Assembly: GCA_034620365.1 (NCBI GenBank)
Contig: JAQGEQ010000324.1
Coordinates: 372,001-436,000 of the forward strand
Length of the DNA: 64,000 bases
From: Pegea sp. RAD2-039
Taxonomy: Eukaryota; Chordata; Thaliacea; Salpida; Salpidae
Direction: 5' to 3'
The notes under the pieces: generated by a model
What the model saw: only the letters and a program-made list of their open reading frames with translations
What the model was told of the DNA's origin: nothing
Database searches by the model: none
Shown here: one piece after another, positions 12,192 to 23,600 of the stretch
Numbering within the stretch: the first letter of the stretch is position 1
How the letters are laid out: the number at the start of each line of letters is the position of its first letter
Position numbers and translations under genes: made by a program

Positions 12192-13120
12192 AGTCCTGGC
12201 TCATCTGAAAACAATCTTCTAAAAATATAATGTTTGCAACCTTAAAAGGCTTTTCAAAATTTTGGAAACTACATTTATAGCTGCTATAAGTTCGGAGTTT
12301 AATATTTTGATCTATTTATTATTCAACAATTCAAAGCTTATTTTTTGCTGGTATTTAAACTATTATGTAGCCTTTAAAATATGAGTTTAAATGATAACTT
12401 ATATGATTGATAAGAATTGAACCGTTGCAAAATTATTGCTAAAAATTACAACAAAAACAAATAATTTCTGTGAATCCAAACAATTCTATTAACTTCTAAG
12501 ATATGAGCTTTTAACAGTGTGTTGAAACCATATTAACCATTTTAAGTTCTTGTAACAAAACTGTAACTTATAAATCTTAAACTGTCAAATTAAAGTTCTT
12601 ATCTTGTAGCTTCTTTTTATAATAACCGAGTTAATTTCAAATTTTGGAGATATACTTTTATGATATTTAAAAACTGATATTTTTATTTTATACGCATTGC
12701 AGGGCGTCGTATAATTAAAAAGATGAAATCTCTAAAATAAATTTTCAGATGTAAATAAGGTAAATAAAAAACTAAACTGAATTATATTTGAATAAACACA
12801 AAGGTGCAATTTAATGATACAACGTTTTAGATAACTAAATATGTAATAAGTGAAAATCATATCGAAAAAATATACGATGAATTAGTTGAAAAGTTGAAGA
12901 GAATTAGTTGAGTTCGGCCAACCTCCTATTAATAAACTGATGAGCGATTTTTATGATGAAAGTAAGAATAAATAAGGTTTGTTGTGGTTTAATTATTTAT
13001 ATTCCTTAAAAATAATTTAGTTTTTCATCAATGATCTATCAGTTGTCATTAATAACTTCTAAAAGTTTAGTAATATTTAAAAAAAGGTACATTTTAAAAC
13101 AGTTTGTAAAGAAAATCTTT
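12192..13120. other. AT-rich intergenic DNA, nothing recognised
   Basis: No convincing exon continuing the 12081 peptide was found. No repeat array or RNA gene was seen. Confidence 0.55.
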
Positions 13121-13124
13121 AATA

Positions 13125-14070
13125 TTAACATTTTTTAAACACTACCACTAAATCCTCTTCTGGATCTCCTAACTCAAGCACAACTTTCTTATGAGTTTTA
13201 AGGAAGTCCTTTTCAAGCACCACCTCTACACTGAGGCCCTCCCTGACAAACAGTTTTATATTTTTGTACTGTTTCTTCAACAGATGGAGGTTGACTTTGA
13301 AAAATCTATTTATTCTCCACATCTTAGATGACTGAGCCATCTTTACTTTAAATTTAATTTGAGTTTAGTGAATCTTGAATTTCAGAGCACCCTTTCCACT
13401 TACAAAGCTCTTCAAGGATCCAGTATCAATAAAATCCCTTGATGCCTTGCTTACAATAGAGACATCCACCATTTCAATTTCCTGGAAGATCGATAAGCTC
13501 TAGTACTTCATGACCTCGGCTAGTCATTGCGGTTTTCTCCATTCCTTGTCTTCCTGACTGTTTCTTAGGAGACTTTTTCTGAAGATGACAAGATCGATTA
13601 TAGTTGTTATAAGGAACAACAGGTCTCGCTACGACCAACACCACAGTCAGTTACACGGTGACAACGGTCTATACGAGGATGAGTAGGTCTGTATAGAACA
13701 GCAATTCTCTCAATCAAAATACACCACATGCAGTAACAGCGTTTTTAATAAGTAACCAAGCCTTAGAATATCTTTCCCGATTGGATCACAACATCAAAAT
13801 CTATCACATTTTTAAAATTTTGTGTTAAAAGATAAACGATTTGAGTATTTTCCTTAACAAGTGATATATAGCACCGCCAGATTCCTCACTTTCTTTTTCT
13901 ATTTTATCATATCAGATTTTTGATTCATAATTTACGTTCTACCTTTGCTTCTAGAGTTTCTATTCTTTCTGTATTACCTCATTACTCTTTACCCAATTAC
14001 CTCTTTACTAATAATATCTGGTGTTTGTCTTCTATAGGAGCTGTTGAATTTGTAATTCGCAGCCATGCAT
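13125..14070 (-). mobile_element. Ty3/gypsy-like LTR retrotransposon fragment, gag end to protease
   Basis: Read on the minus strand: a short frame starting MAANYKFNSSYRRQ near 14065, a decayed Cys/His/Arg-rich stretch near 13700, a retropepsin-like IDTGSLKSFV near 13420, and a clean 71-codon frame (13340-13125). That frame has the pattern of the sequence following the protease site in gypsy elements (LSVEVVLEKDFLKTHKKVVL, comparable to 'V-x-L-G-x-D-F-L'). Frameshifts and stops separate the parts. No reverse transcriptase or LTR was recognised. Confidence 0.55.
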
Positions 14071-14327
14071 TGAATGAATAAATAAACTTTTTTATATTTA
14101 TTACAATCGATTAAATCTTTTATTTTTGTAATTATACTATCATTATTTCATTTAGGAATTTAAAAAAAACACAATTATGATTTATTGCAGAAAGCTACAA
14201 TTTTCAGTTTAGATCAGAAAATCAGAAATAAAATATGAAAAAAATGAATTCCAAAATTAAAGAGTAAAATATTATATTTTAGAAATTGTAAATAATTAAG
14301 TAAATCAAAAATTGGATAATTTGAACT

Positions 14328-16571
14328 TTATATTCCCCAACAAAGATATTTAGTTTCCATATACTCATCAACCCCATAAATAGAACCTTCGCGTCCAAGT
14401 CCAGACTCTTTAACGCCACCAAATGGACATTCACAGCTACTCATAGCTGTTTCATTGATGCCAACCATTCCCACTTCCATCTGTTCACCTATACGCCAAC
14501 ACTGACCCACATCATTTGAGTACATATATCCCGCTAGTCCGACAGAAGAGTTGTTCATTTGATTGAGAAGATCTTCTTCGGTTTGGAATCTGTTTGAAAG
14601 TCAGAAAGCTCATTTTAAATTTTTATTCAGTTTTTGTAATTTGTTGCTTTGTTGGTTTACAAACAAAGTTATCGGATTGCTACAAAGTTGATTATTAAAC
14701 TATTTGATTTAAACAAAACGAACTTTGTGATTGGCAGAATTGGGCCAAAAGTTTCTTCATTTGAACATAACATTTGAGGTGTCACATTAGTGAGTAAAGT
14801 TGGTTGAAAGAAGCTCCCATCTCGCTTTCCTCCAGTAAGAAGACTTGCTCCTTTACTAATCGCGTCTTCAACATGAGCTTCAGACTGAAATCAGAAAATT
14901 TTCAAGATTTTTTTCAATTGCAATTTCACAAACTTTTCGAATGGCTCTTTCGTTTATCATGACGCAATGTGACGATTTTGTATCAAGTGGGTTGCCAGGC
15001 ACCAGTTGAGCTTTCATAGCAACCAGTAACTTCTCAACGAAAACTTCGTGAATGTCATCTTGTACGTAAACACGATTTGCACAGATGCAAGTCTACAACA
15101 GAAGATAGATGTAGCAAGTGAAGCATCAACTGACTTCTACTGACTTGTCCTGAATATCGAAACTTGCAAGCAATGACTCCGTTGACAGCCTTTGAGATAT
15201 CAGCAGATGAGAAGACGACAAAAGGGGCGTGACCCCCAAGTTCCAGTAGAACACGTTTCACTGAATCAGCTGATTGGCTCAGAAGAGTCTGAAGAGATGA
15301 AGATCAGCTGAAGATGATGATCATGTGAAGATGAGCATCAGATGAAGATGAGGATCAGATGAAGATGAGGATCAAGTAAAGTCGAAGATTTAAGACTAAC
15401 TTTTCCAACTGAAGTGGAACCGGTAAATGAAATCGCAGCGACATCTTTACTTCTACAAAACTCCTGGCCGACCTCCGGAGTATTTTCTCTAGATGCTGGA
15501 AGTACATTAAGGACACCAGCTGGTAACCCAGCTTTATCTGCATACTACGAAAACTCAACATTCAATCATCAACAAACTAATTTGCATACTTTTGCTAACA
15601 ACAACGAACTAAGAGGAGTATCTTCAGATGGTTTCAACACAACTGTACATCCTGCAGCGATTGCAGCGCCCGCTTTTCGCGTCACCATCGCCGCTGGGAA
15701 GTTCCACTGAAAAGAAACATTGAAATTGAAGTTTGTGTATTTGATGGTTGGAACTTACTGGTGTTATCATCGCCGTTACTCCAATCGGTTGTTTGATTGT
15801 CACAAATCTTTTAGATTTATTGTTACTTGGAATTGTCATTCCGTATGATCTTCGCGACTCTTCAGCGAGCCACTCAATAAAGCTGCCAGCATAAGCACTT
15901 TCACCAATCGATTCGTTGATTACTTTTCCCTTTATTACAACAAATTTCAATTGTTTTGAATAAAAATAATTTGAAATAATTACATTTTCAAGAGTGATAG
16001 TTTCAGCGAGCTCTCTCTGATTCTTCATGATAAGTTCAAACCACTTCTTCAAGATCGAATGTCTCTCCTAAGAAAGTAATTTATTTTCTAAAATTCTTTT
16101 AAATAATAATTACAAAAATAAAATATTTTTTGATAAGAAATTTGTTTTGTTAAAATCAAAAAATCTTTTTATAAAAATGAATCATTTAAGAATATATAAA
16201 AACCATATAAAAAAGCACTTACATTATTTAATACAAATTTACTTTAAAAACAATTTAAAATTAACAGCTTGGTCTTAAAAGTTATAACTCACTTTTGCTG
16301 TTGTATTTTTCCAGCTTTTAAAAGCATTTTTAGCTGCCTCAATAGCTTCTTTGGCATCTTTGTGATCGCAGTTTCCAACATTACAGATTAAATCTCCATT
16401 ATATGGATTATAAACTGGGAATGTTGAAGACTTATTTCTAAATTCTCCATTCAAAAAGATTTTATTTGAAAAAATATGATTCATTGCAACAGAAGATTGA
16501 TTTAATTTTCTTAATTGAGTAAAATTACAAAGTTTAAAAACTTTGATAAGTTTACCGGAGAGTAACATCAC
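14328..16571 (-). CDS. ALDH5A1: Succinate-semialdehyde dehydrogenase, mitochondrial
   Basis: NAD-dependent oxidation of succinate semialdehyde to succinate, the last step of GABA breakdown, in the mitochondrial matrix. Nine exons give one 506-aa frame: 16571-16293, 16067-15984, 15929-15759, 15706-15590, 15544-15401, 15288-15145, 15092-14934, 14884-14724 and 14589-14328. Visible landmarks are a basic, Ser-rich N-terminus that fits a transit peptide, [11 protein letters not shown], the nucleotide-site FTGSTSVGK, the catalytic Glu in LELGG, the nucleophile in GQTCICANR (the second Cys, the known redox switch of SSADH, is also kept), EETFGP, and the C-terminal [16 protein letters not shown]. Human SSADH is 535 aa. 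The usual GPLINE stretch reads HCVMINE here. Intron 5 is built almost wholly of a pyrimidine-rich repeat. Exon 8 uses a GTTCG donor. Confidence 0.95.
15289..15400 (-). repeat. Intron filled by a pyrimidine-rich repeat (ALDH5A1 intron 5)
   Basis: In the sense of the gene this 112-bp intron consists of four to five diverged copies of CTTGATCCTCATCTTCA between its donor and acceptor. Related units fill introns of SF3B3, the FBXO41-like gene and SLC22. Confidence 0.8.
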
Positions 16572-18052
16572 ATAATTTTATCGGACAAAACAAAAATTAA
16601 TTATTAATCAACTAAAAAACATTTTATAAACAAATAAGAAACAAAATGGTTTTTATCGAAAAAAACTATCTAGAAAGTAAATTCAAAAAACATTTTAAGC
16701 CATTTCAGTAGAGATTTATATTTTAAAAATTGATATTTAAAAGATAATAATGTTTATGAATTAATTTAAACTGATAATTATTATGATATCAATTTGTAAC
16801 TTGTTTTGACTCTATTTATTGAGATAGGCAAAATATTTTGTATATAAAAGATTTATATAATATTTACTATAATTTCTTATAATACATATTTGAAATAAGA
16901 ATTAAAGTTATTTTTAAATCAAATTTAAATAAATTTATTTTTTTAATATTTTATAATGATTAAAAATTTGCAAAACATTTTTAACGCCAAAATTTAGGTT
17001 ATGCGAGGCCAAATATCGATAGTTCCCAATATTTTTGTTAAAATCTTAGCAAAAATTAATTTGATTTATTTTGTTTTATATTTTTTAATGTAAAATCAAA
17101 TGTAAGTTGATAAAAAAAAGAAGATATAAAAAGTTTATCAAACTGAAAATCAACTATTAGAGAGTTTAATTTAACTTAAGAAAATTCGAAGCTATTTTTT
17201 AAGCTTTTTAAACAATTTTCTGAATGAAAAGTTTATATATTTCTTTCATTATAAACCGTTTATACAGTTCAAAAAGTTATTATCATCAACTAACCTCATA
17301 ATGTTGACATCCTCTTTAATAATAATATGTGATAGTTCTGAAAATGTTGTATTACTGTTTAGGCCGACTACTGTCATGCCTGGCTTGCTCTAGAAAAACG
17401 TTTAAAGCTTCTTCCTCTTTGGAGTTAGTTTGTCTCTATATTTTCAGTTGTTTGTGGAGTAGATACCGTCATTCGGAGCAATCCTCTCAATTGGATTTTT
17501 TTTAATAGTTAAATGACAAAAATATTTAAAAAGAAAGTTTAGGAAATCGGTTTTTGGACCATTTATTAAATAATCGTGAACTTTACGAAAATCTGATAAC
17601 ATTTAATTATCAATAAACTTTCTTCTATTTTCACTTTAATTTTTCTAATTATATTATTAACTATTATTGATTAATAAATACTAAAAAGTATAATTTGAAA
17701 TTGTTAAATATTTTTTTGACAAAAATTTTTAAATTTAACAAATTATTGAACTTTTGAAAAAGATAAGCTAAAATCATTTGATAAGAATAAAGTTTCAAAA
17801 TTAAATCAATATTTATTTATTCGATTCTCGACTTTTTTGTATATTTTTCAAAAAGTAATACAACTGAAATAGATTTTTATATGAACAAAACAAAACTTGA
17901 TTCAAAACTTGATTCAATGAATTAACTTAGAATTCAAAATTCTGGAATTCAAAAAATTTTAAAAAACTTTGCAGAAAAGTAACAGAAAGAAAATATTTAC
18001 AGAAAAATTAAAGAATTTTTTGAGCAGTGTCGAAAATTAGTGAAATAAAGAT
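16572..18052. other. AT-rich spacer, nothing recognised
   Basis: This lies between two minus-strand genes and must hold the ALDH5A1 promoter. No motif beyond poly-A/T tracts was recognised. Confidence 0.55.
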
Positions 18053-20018
18053 TTATGATTGACCATAGCTAGATTGAGGTTTTCCAGAACACAGTATCTT
18101 GTTAAAAGCGTGTAGGACTAAAAACAAACTGTTAGAAGATGCAATAGAGGGAACTAAAAGAGGTTCTTACTTGCTAGAGTCGTGATAATTGTCATCAGAA
18201 TGTGTTTGTAAGATCCATATAAAAGTAAGAAATATAAAACTGATAAAACTAAAACTACAAACCAAAATATCAAAACCATCAACGCCCTGAAAAATTATAT
18301 TTAATTTTTTTGATAAATTTGGTGAACTTTTTCACCTCTTGCTTTTTCTAATCGTAATCTTTTGGAAGTTTTCATACTTTTCAAATTTATTTGTTGCAAA
18401 ACGTTGATTTGATTGATAAAATTCACAAATTTCATCCTACAAATTTATGAATGAAAAAAATTAAATAAAAAATGTTGAAAAACCTTTTCATAGTAAACAT
18501 CAAATAGATAATCTGAACATTTTGTTTCATCTTTGGGTATTTCTCTCATGGGCAACCTCCTAAAATAATTCTTTTGAAAACTCCAAAAATAAAATCTAAC
18601 GGCTTACCTTAGAATGACATCAGCTACAAATGACTGGCCGCTTATAAAGTTGATTAAAGTTGGATTAGACGAAGTCTTGAAACAAATGGTTGCATCAAAC
18701 ACAGCTGGAACTGAAAAACAAACAAATAAATAAATTAAGAACCAAAACGAGATTTTCTCACCTAAGCTTCTCATTTTACTTGTAAGAAGTGTAAAACCGC
18801 GCGTCCTGGGTACTAAATGATGTTGATAAGGTTTTAAACCTTTTTTTTTGGCATAATCGACACTAAATTTATGTTTTTTATCAGTAAATCTTGTTCCTTC
18901 GCAAAATATTGTCAACTAGAAACAAAAAATAATTTTTTGATCAATAATTTGAATTAAATTTATATTATTAACATTCTATGTAATTGTTCACTGTTATATG
19001 TTTTGAGGACTACCGAAATGCCATGTGTTACATCTTTTACTTTCTATATTTTTGACTAAATAGATGTTATTTGTGAGAATGTGTGTTAGCGAGAGGTGAT
19101 CTCTTCAGGTACTCTCGTTGTTTTTATTGTAATAAATAAATAATTAAATAAAATTTACCCAAAATTTTCCCCCAGAATTTTCAAATGATTTGTAAAGTTT
19201 TAAATATTTTTCAAGAGATATTTTATCTTCTTCTAATTTTCTTTTAACTAAAATAAAATCATTTAAATAAAATTGCCAACCAATCACTGGCACATAGAGT
19301 AAAGAGTGTTTCGCCATAGACCTAAAATTCTATCAAAATAAAAATAATTAAAGCAAGAAAAGTTTTTAGATGTGAGATCTGTACCTGTAAGATATCTAAA
19401 TTTTCTCCTAAATTCCATAAAACCAACCAATCGAGCTGGTACCGATGATTTGCTACCACAATTGAATTATCTTCCTTTAAACTTTTTAACTCATCTTTTT
19501 TAACCCAAAAATTTGTTTGTAAATCACAAAACCACTGAGAGTATCCAATAATTACTACAAAATATGCAAATTAGCCACCAAAATACTAATTTATGAGAAA
19601 TAACTTTAACTGCTAAAATGACGTCATCAACTTTTATAAAAATAATTAATGATTAAAATTTTCAAATTAGATGAATTATCAAAAAATTTAGAAAAACAAT
19701 TCTTAGAAACTGTTTTAAAAATTCTTATTAAAATTACTTTTTAAATATTCCTATTTACACAACAAGCTTATGAACAAATATTTGAATAATAAACTACAAA
19801 ATATTTATGTAGTTACCAGCCCAATGCATATAAGTCAATTTCTGATGAAGATGCTGTTGAACTGAAGGCAAACCAAAAATAAAGAAAATATAATTGATTA
19901 TTTGCAAGAAACTAACTATACATCCGGCAGTTATGAAGATATAAGCAAATATAATTTGCCAAAAAGCTCGATTTAGTCTTTTAATGGATTTTAGGAAATC
20001 AAAAAGTTTCATTTTCAT
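18053..20018 (-). CDS. 1-acylglycerol-3-phosphate O-acyltransferase, AGPAT3/4-like
   Basis: Membrane enzyme of the PlsC family that acylates lysophosphatidic acid (ER or mitochondrial membrane, phospholipid synthesis). Nine exons give one 385-aa frame: 20018-19817, 19554-19385, 19329-19159, 18915-18762, 18710-18608, 18559-18484, 18436-18336, 18286-18171 and 18117-18053. The N-terminus is a long hydrophobic segment (residues about 20-50). Catalytic motif I is NHRYQLD (NHx4D), followed by KHSLLYVPVIGW, then motif III CEGTRF and HLVPRTRGF. A hydrophobic C-terminal segment precedes a short tail. Length and order match AGPAT3/4 (376-378 aa). I cannot tell AGPAT3 from AGPAT4 or related LCLAT-like members. 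A LINE 3' end occupies most of the intron between the third and fourth exons. Confidence 0.9.
18965..19150 (+). mobile_element. 3' end of the CR1/Jockey-like LINE inside the acyltransferase intron
   Basis: The sequence matches, in the opposite orientation, the terminal about 180 bp of the copies at 37165 and 40010 (shared GTGTTAGCGAGAGGT, and the end TTTATTGTAATAAATAAAT). It lies antisense to the host gene and makes up about three quarters of the 243-bp intron. It is a 5'-truncated insertion. Confidence 0.85.
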
Positions 20019-20611
20019 AAAAAAAAATCTAAAAAAAATTAATTTTTTTTTCTTACTATAAAAAATTTAAATTATTAAAAAGTTAATTATGACGTCACAA
20101 ATAAAAGTTTATATCTGTTAACAACTAATAAATTCAATATTTTATGAAATTAAGTAAAAGAAGTTTATTTTGAAATATTTAAAAAGTTTTTATATTTATG
20201 AAAATAAAATATAATAAGTTAAAGACAAATATTCAGTTACATCAACAAAACTAATAAAATTGCTTTAAATAAATATTCAATAATTTCTGATAATCTTATT
20301 CTAAAAACTAAAAAAACTTTGTAAAAAGTCTAAAAAAATATATTTTTATTAAAATGAAAAAGAAATGTTTTCAAAAAACTTTTAGATAAAAATAAATTCA
20401 GCTTTCTAACTTCTAGGAAATAAAAAAGTTTGAAAAATAAAACAAAAATTTAGAAAATGAAAATAATTTTGTAAAGTTTTAAATTGAAACATTATTTTAA
20501 ATCAACAATTAACAAATGAAACTTTCACCGAATATCTCATCTTCTAAACATGACGTCATAAAAACGCGAAAAGTTTTGAAAAAGTTTTTATTCGAAACAA
20601 GAAAACTGATT
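20019..20611. other. AT-rich spacer with two TGACGTCA palindromes
   Basis: This separates the 3' end of FBXL13 from the start of the acyltransferase gene. TGACGTCA occurs at about 20090 and 20549. Nothing else was recognised. Confidence 0.55.
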
Positions 20612-23600
20612 TTAGAAAAATTCTTTAATTTTTTCAGCAAATTTTTCGCCAGTTTCATCAATCTGCTTTTTTGAAGCATTAATTTCTGAAAGTGTTTTCG
20701 GGACTTCGTCATTATTCCACTTGATTACGTCACAATGACTTTTCATCCGATCAGCGCCAATCCTGTAAAAAGCCAATATCTCCCAAAAGTTTCAAAATTT
20801 GGAATTGTTCGAACTTGGTGATGCTTTTACAGTAACAAAGAAAGAGACTGCGAAGCTGATGACATCCTTTTCTCAGATACTTTAAAGCGCGATCACTGAC
20901 GTAAATGCATCGCGACAAATCTAAATATCTGACGTTGGTGATGCTTTTACAGTAACAAAGAAAGAGACTGCGAAGCTGATGACATCCTTTTCTCAGATAC
21001 TTTAAAGCGCGATCACTGACGTAAATGCATCGCGACAAATCTAAATATCTGACGTAATGACAAACACCAGCCAGATACTGAACGCTCAAATCTGTCAGCT
21101 AGAACAAAAAAAAGTTTTAGGGTTAGGGGGAGTAAACAAATTAAGGGAACATGCAAATTAGAGGTGTATGCAAATTAGGGGCGTATGCAAATTAGGGGTG
21201 TATGGAAATTAGAGGTGTATGCAAATTAGAGGTGTATGCAAATTAGGGGTGTATGCAAATTAGGGGTGTATGCAAATTAGGGGTGATGGAAATTAAAGGT
21301 GTATGCAAATTAGAGGTGTATGCAAATTAGGGGTGTATGCAAATTAGAGGTGTATGCAAATTAGAGGTGTATGCAAATTAGGGGTGTATGCAAATTAAAG
21401 GTGTATGCAAATTAGGGATGCATGCAAATTAGGGGTGTATGGAAATTAGAGGTGTATGCAAATTAGGGGCGTATGCAAATTAGGGGCATATGCAAATTAG
21501 AGGTGTATGCAAATTAGAGGTGTATGCAAATTAGAGGCGTATGTAAATTAGAGGTGTATGCAAATTAGGGATGCATGCAAATTAGGGGCGTATGCAAATT
21601 AGGGGTGTATGCAAATTAGAGGCGTATGCAAATTAGAGGTGTATGCAAATTAGAGGCGTATGCAAATTAGAGGTGTATGCAAATTAGAGGTGTATGCAAA
21701 TTAGGGGCGTATGCAAATTAGAGGTGTATGCAAATTAGGGGCGTATGCAAATTAGAGGCGTATGCAAATTAGGGGCGTATGCAAATTAGAGGTGTATGCA
21801 AATTAGAGGTGTATGCAAATTAGAGGTGTATGGAAATTAAAGGTGTATGCAAATTAGAGGTGTATGCAAATTAGAGGCGTATGCAAATTAGAGGTGTATG
21901 GAAATTAGGGGTGTATGCAAATTAGAGGCGTATGCAAATTAGGGGTGTATGCAAATTAGAGGTGTATGCAAATTAGGGGCGTATGCAAATTAGGGGTGTA
22001 TGGAAATTAAAGGTGTATGCAAATTAGAGGCGTATGCAAATTAGAGGTGTATGCAAATTAGGGGTGTATGCAAATTAGAGGTGTATGCAAATTAGGGGTG
22101 TATGCAAATTAAAGGTGTATGCAAATTAGGGGCGTATGCAAATTAGGGGTGTATGCAAATTAGAGGTGTATGCAAATTAGAGGCGTATGCAAATTAGGGG
22201 TGTATGGAAATTAGAGGTGTATGCAAATTAGAGGTGTATGCAAATTAGGGGCATATGCAAATTAGGGGCGTATGCAAATTAGAGGTGTATGCAAATTAGA
22301 GGTGTATGCAAATTAGGGGCATATGCAAATTAGGGGCGTATGCAAATTAGGGGTGTATGCAAATTAGAGGCGTATGCAAATTAGAGGCGTGTATGCAAAT
22401 TATGCAAATTAGGGGTGTATGCAAATTAGAGGTGTATGCAAATTAGAGGCGTATGCAAATTAGGGGTGTATGCAAATTAGAGGCGTATGCAAATTAGGGG
22501 TGTATGCAAATTAGGGGTGTATGCAAATTAGGGGCGTATGCAAATTAAAGGTGTATGCAAATTAGGGATGCATGCAAATTAGGGGCGTATGCAAATTAGG
22601 GGTGTATGCAAATTAGAGGCGTATGCAAATTAGGGGTGTATGCAAATTAGAGGCGTATGCAAATTAGGGGTGTATGCAAATTAGAGGTGTATGCAAATTA
22701 GGGGCATATGCAAATTAGGGGTGTATGCAAATTAGGGGCATATGCAAATTAGAGGTGTATGGAAATTAAAGGTGTATGCAAATTAGGGGCGTATGCAAAT
22801 TAGGGGTGTATGCAAATTAGAGGTGTATGCAAATTAGGGGTGTATGCAAATTGGTTGCACTCACCATAACACATCCTGATAAATCGAGATGTGTAACGTA
22901 ACGACAACAAAACGCGAGACTCTTAACGGCGTTGTCGCTTAAATCGAAGCAGTTTGAAACATCCAAAAGTTCAAGATCAGGAACTTTCTGGCAAAACTTC
23001 TGGATGCCAAGATCTGTGATGTCACAACACTCGCTGATCACCAAAGATCGAATCTGGCCGTTTGTGCCTAATGATGCGAGACCCTACAACACGCGATTCA
23101 GATGATGACGAGTCGCGATTTAATGACGTCACTTGATCACGAATGTTTGTCCCTGTCAGATCAAGATGATGTAAATGAGGTAGCGACGCGAGAAGCTCGA
23201 ATCCTGCGTCTGTGATGTGATCACAATATCGAAGTGAAAGATGAGTTAGTGATGAACATCTAAACATAAAACGAGTTTCAAATCGCGTTTGATGACGTCA
23301 TCAGTACCTTTGAGTGACTCGAAGTAGTGTGACGTCACCGACACGAATGCAATTTGTGAGATTTAATTCGCGAATTCGAAGTCCTGCTACACCTTCAACC
23401 AAATGACGGACTCCAGAATCGCTTACTCGAACACAATCCGCTAAATTGAGCACCACTAAATGGCGTAACAACGCAAGCGCCTTCAGTGTGACGTCACTGA
23501 TCCGTTGACAATCGATGAAAGATCTATGGAAGTTTTAAAGAAGCTTTTTTGGGCGTTTCAAGTGTTAGGGGCACTTACAAATGGGTTAGCTGAGGTGCTT

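Noticed and set aside
21150-22852. CRISPR-like or satellite array
   Set aside because: There are no spacers between the 17-bp units and the host is a eukaryote; it is an intronic minisatellite.
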